From Nitrospirota bacterium (GTDB lineage: Bacteria; Nitrospirota; CAKKRA01; 9FT-COMBO-42-15), in NCBI GenBank assembly GCA_016195585.1, contig JACPZJ010000221.1, forward strand, positions 1 to 5,590: DNA of 5,590 nt, read 5' to 3'. Made by a program: the position numbers and the translations under genes. Shown piece by piece: positions 5,408-5,590 of the stretch (position 1 is its first letter; every line of letters begins with the position of its first letter). The notes beneath the pieces were generated by a model. That model ran no database searches, was not told the origin of the DNA, and saw only the letters and a list, made by a program, of their open reading frames with translations.

Positions 5408-5590
5408 TTATTTAAAGTATAATTTCTTTATCAGTTCCCCAAGCCCGAATCTCTCCAGCCTTTCCTTTGTCGGCCATCCCTTTTCATCAATGCCCATTAG
5501 TTGATAAAATTCCTTTAGCATAAGCTTCATATCAGGCACAGAGCCTGCTGCTGCGCCGTCCTTTAATGGCGTCATTATTGCCTTTGGCAG
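5408..5590 (-). CDS. Aldehyde:ferredoxin oxidoreductase, C-terminal end (N-terminus outside window)
   Basis: The frame is open from the window edge to a TAA at 5410-5408 and gives the last 60 residues. The order LPKAIMTPLKDG, then a Gly/Ala turn, then MKLMLKEFYQLMGIDEKGWPTKERLERFGL matches the conserved C-terminus of AOR-family tungsten or molybdenum enzymes: a leucine-proline entry, a helix ending in YY/FYxxxGxD, then PTKExLxxLGL. Known enzymes oxidise aldehydes to acids with ferredoxin, or run in reverse to reduce acids. The pterin-binding part and the cluster-ligating cysteines lie outside the window, so subfamily and substrate cannot be told. No terminator was seen after the stop; 75 bp separate it from the MNT gene. 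Other family members (for example BamB-type or glyceraldehyde-3-phosphate enzymes) share this tail. Confidence 0.75.
   Translation of the reverse strand: MPKAIMTPLKDGAAAGSVPDMKLMLKEFYQLMGIDEKGWPTKERLERFGLGELIKKLYFK

Overview
All genes in this window lie on the minus strand, so they read from high to low coordinates. The window looks like chromosome from an anaerobic bacterium of moderate GC content. The signs are the C-terminus of an aldehyde:ferredoxin oxidoreductase, an iron-dependent alcohol dehydrogenase, a rubrerythrin-type ferritin-like protein, and short GC-rich palindromic repeats at gene junctions of the kind common in uncultured anaerobes. An uncultured Nitrospirota- or Desulfobacterota-like lineage is a reasonable guess, but nothing here fixes the taxonomy.

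Layout in transcription order: (1) 5590-5408, the last 60 residues of an aldehyde:ferredoxin oxidoreductase (AOR), running off the edge. (2) A 75-bp gap with a consensus extended -10 promoter, then an overlapping nucleotidyltransferase/HEPN toxin-antitoxin pair of the MntA/HepT type (5332-4630). (3) A 67-residue two-helix half of a ferritin/rubrerythrin domain (4577-4374) and, 11 bp on, an SCP2-type lipid-binding protein (4362-3943). (4) A 46-bp gap filled mostly by a dispersed repeat, then a two-TM hybrid-free sensor histidine kinase (3896-2487). (5) An iron-dependent alcohol dehydrogenase (2457-1291) overlapping a second SCP2-like protein (1297-833). (6) A 120-bp gap made almost entirely of nested palindromic repeats, then the N-terminal 237 residues of a GlpA-type FAD-dependent glycerol-3-phosphate dehydrogenase (712-1), running off the other edge.

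The metabolic genes share a theme. AOR interconverts carboxylic acids and aldehydes, and Fe-ADH interconverts aldehydes and alcohols. The two SCP2-fold proteins usually bind acyl or other lipid ligands, and the GlpA-like enzyme makes or consumes dihydroxyacetone phosphate. A pathway linking long-chain acids, aldehydes and alcohols to glycerol-phosphate chemistry (wax, ether-lipid or fatty-alcohol metabolism) would fit, but this is inference from context. The toxin-antitoxin pair has its own promoter and looks like an insertion between the AOR and the rest. The histidine kinase has no response regulator in the window. No tRNA, rRNA, CRISPR array, transposase or gene-free stretch above 300 bases is present.
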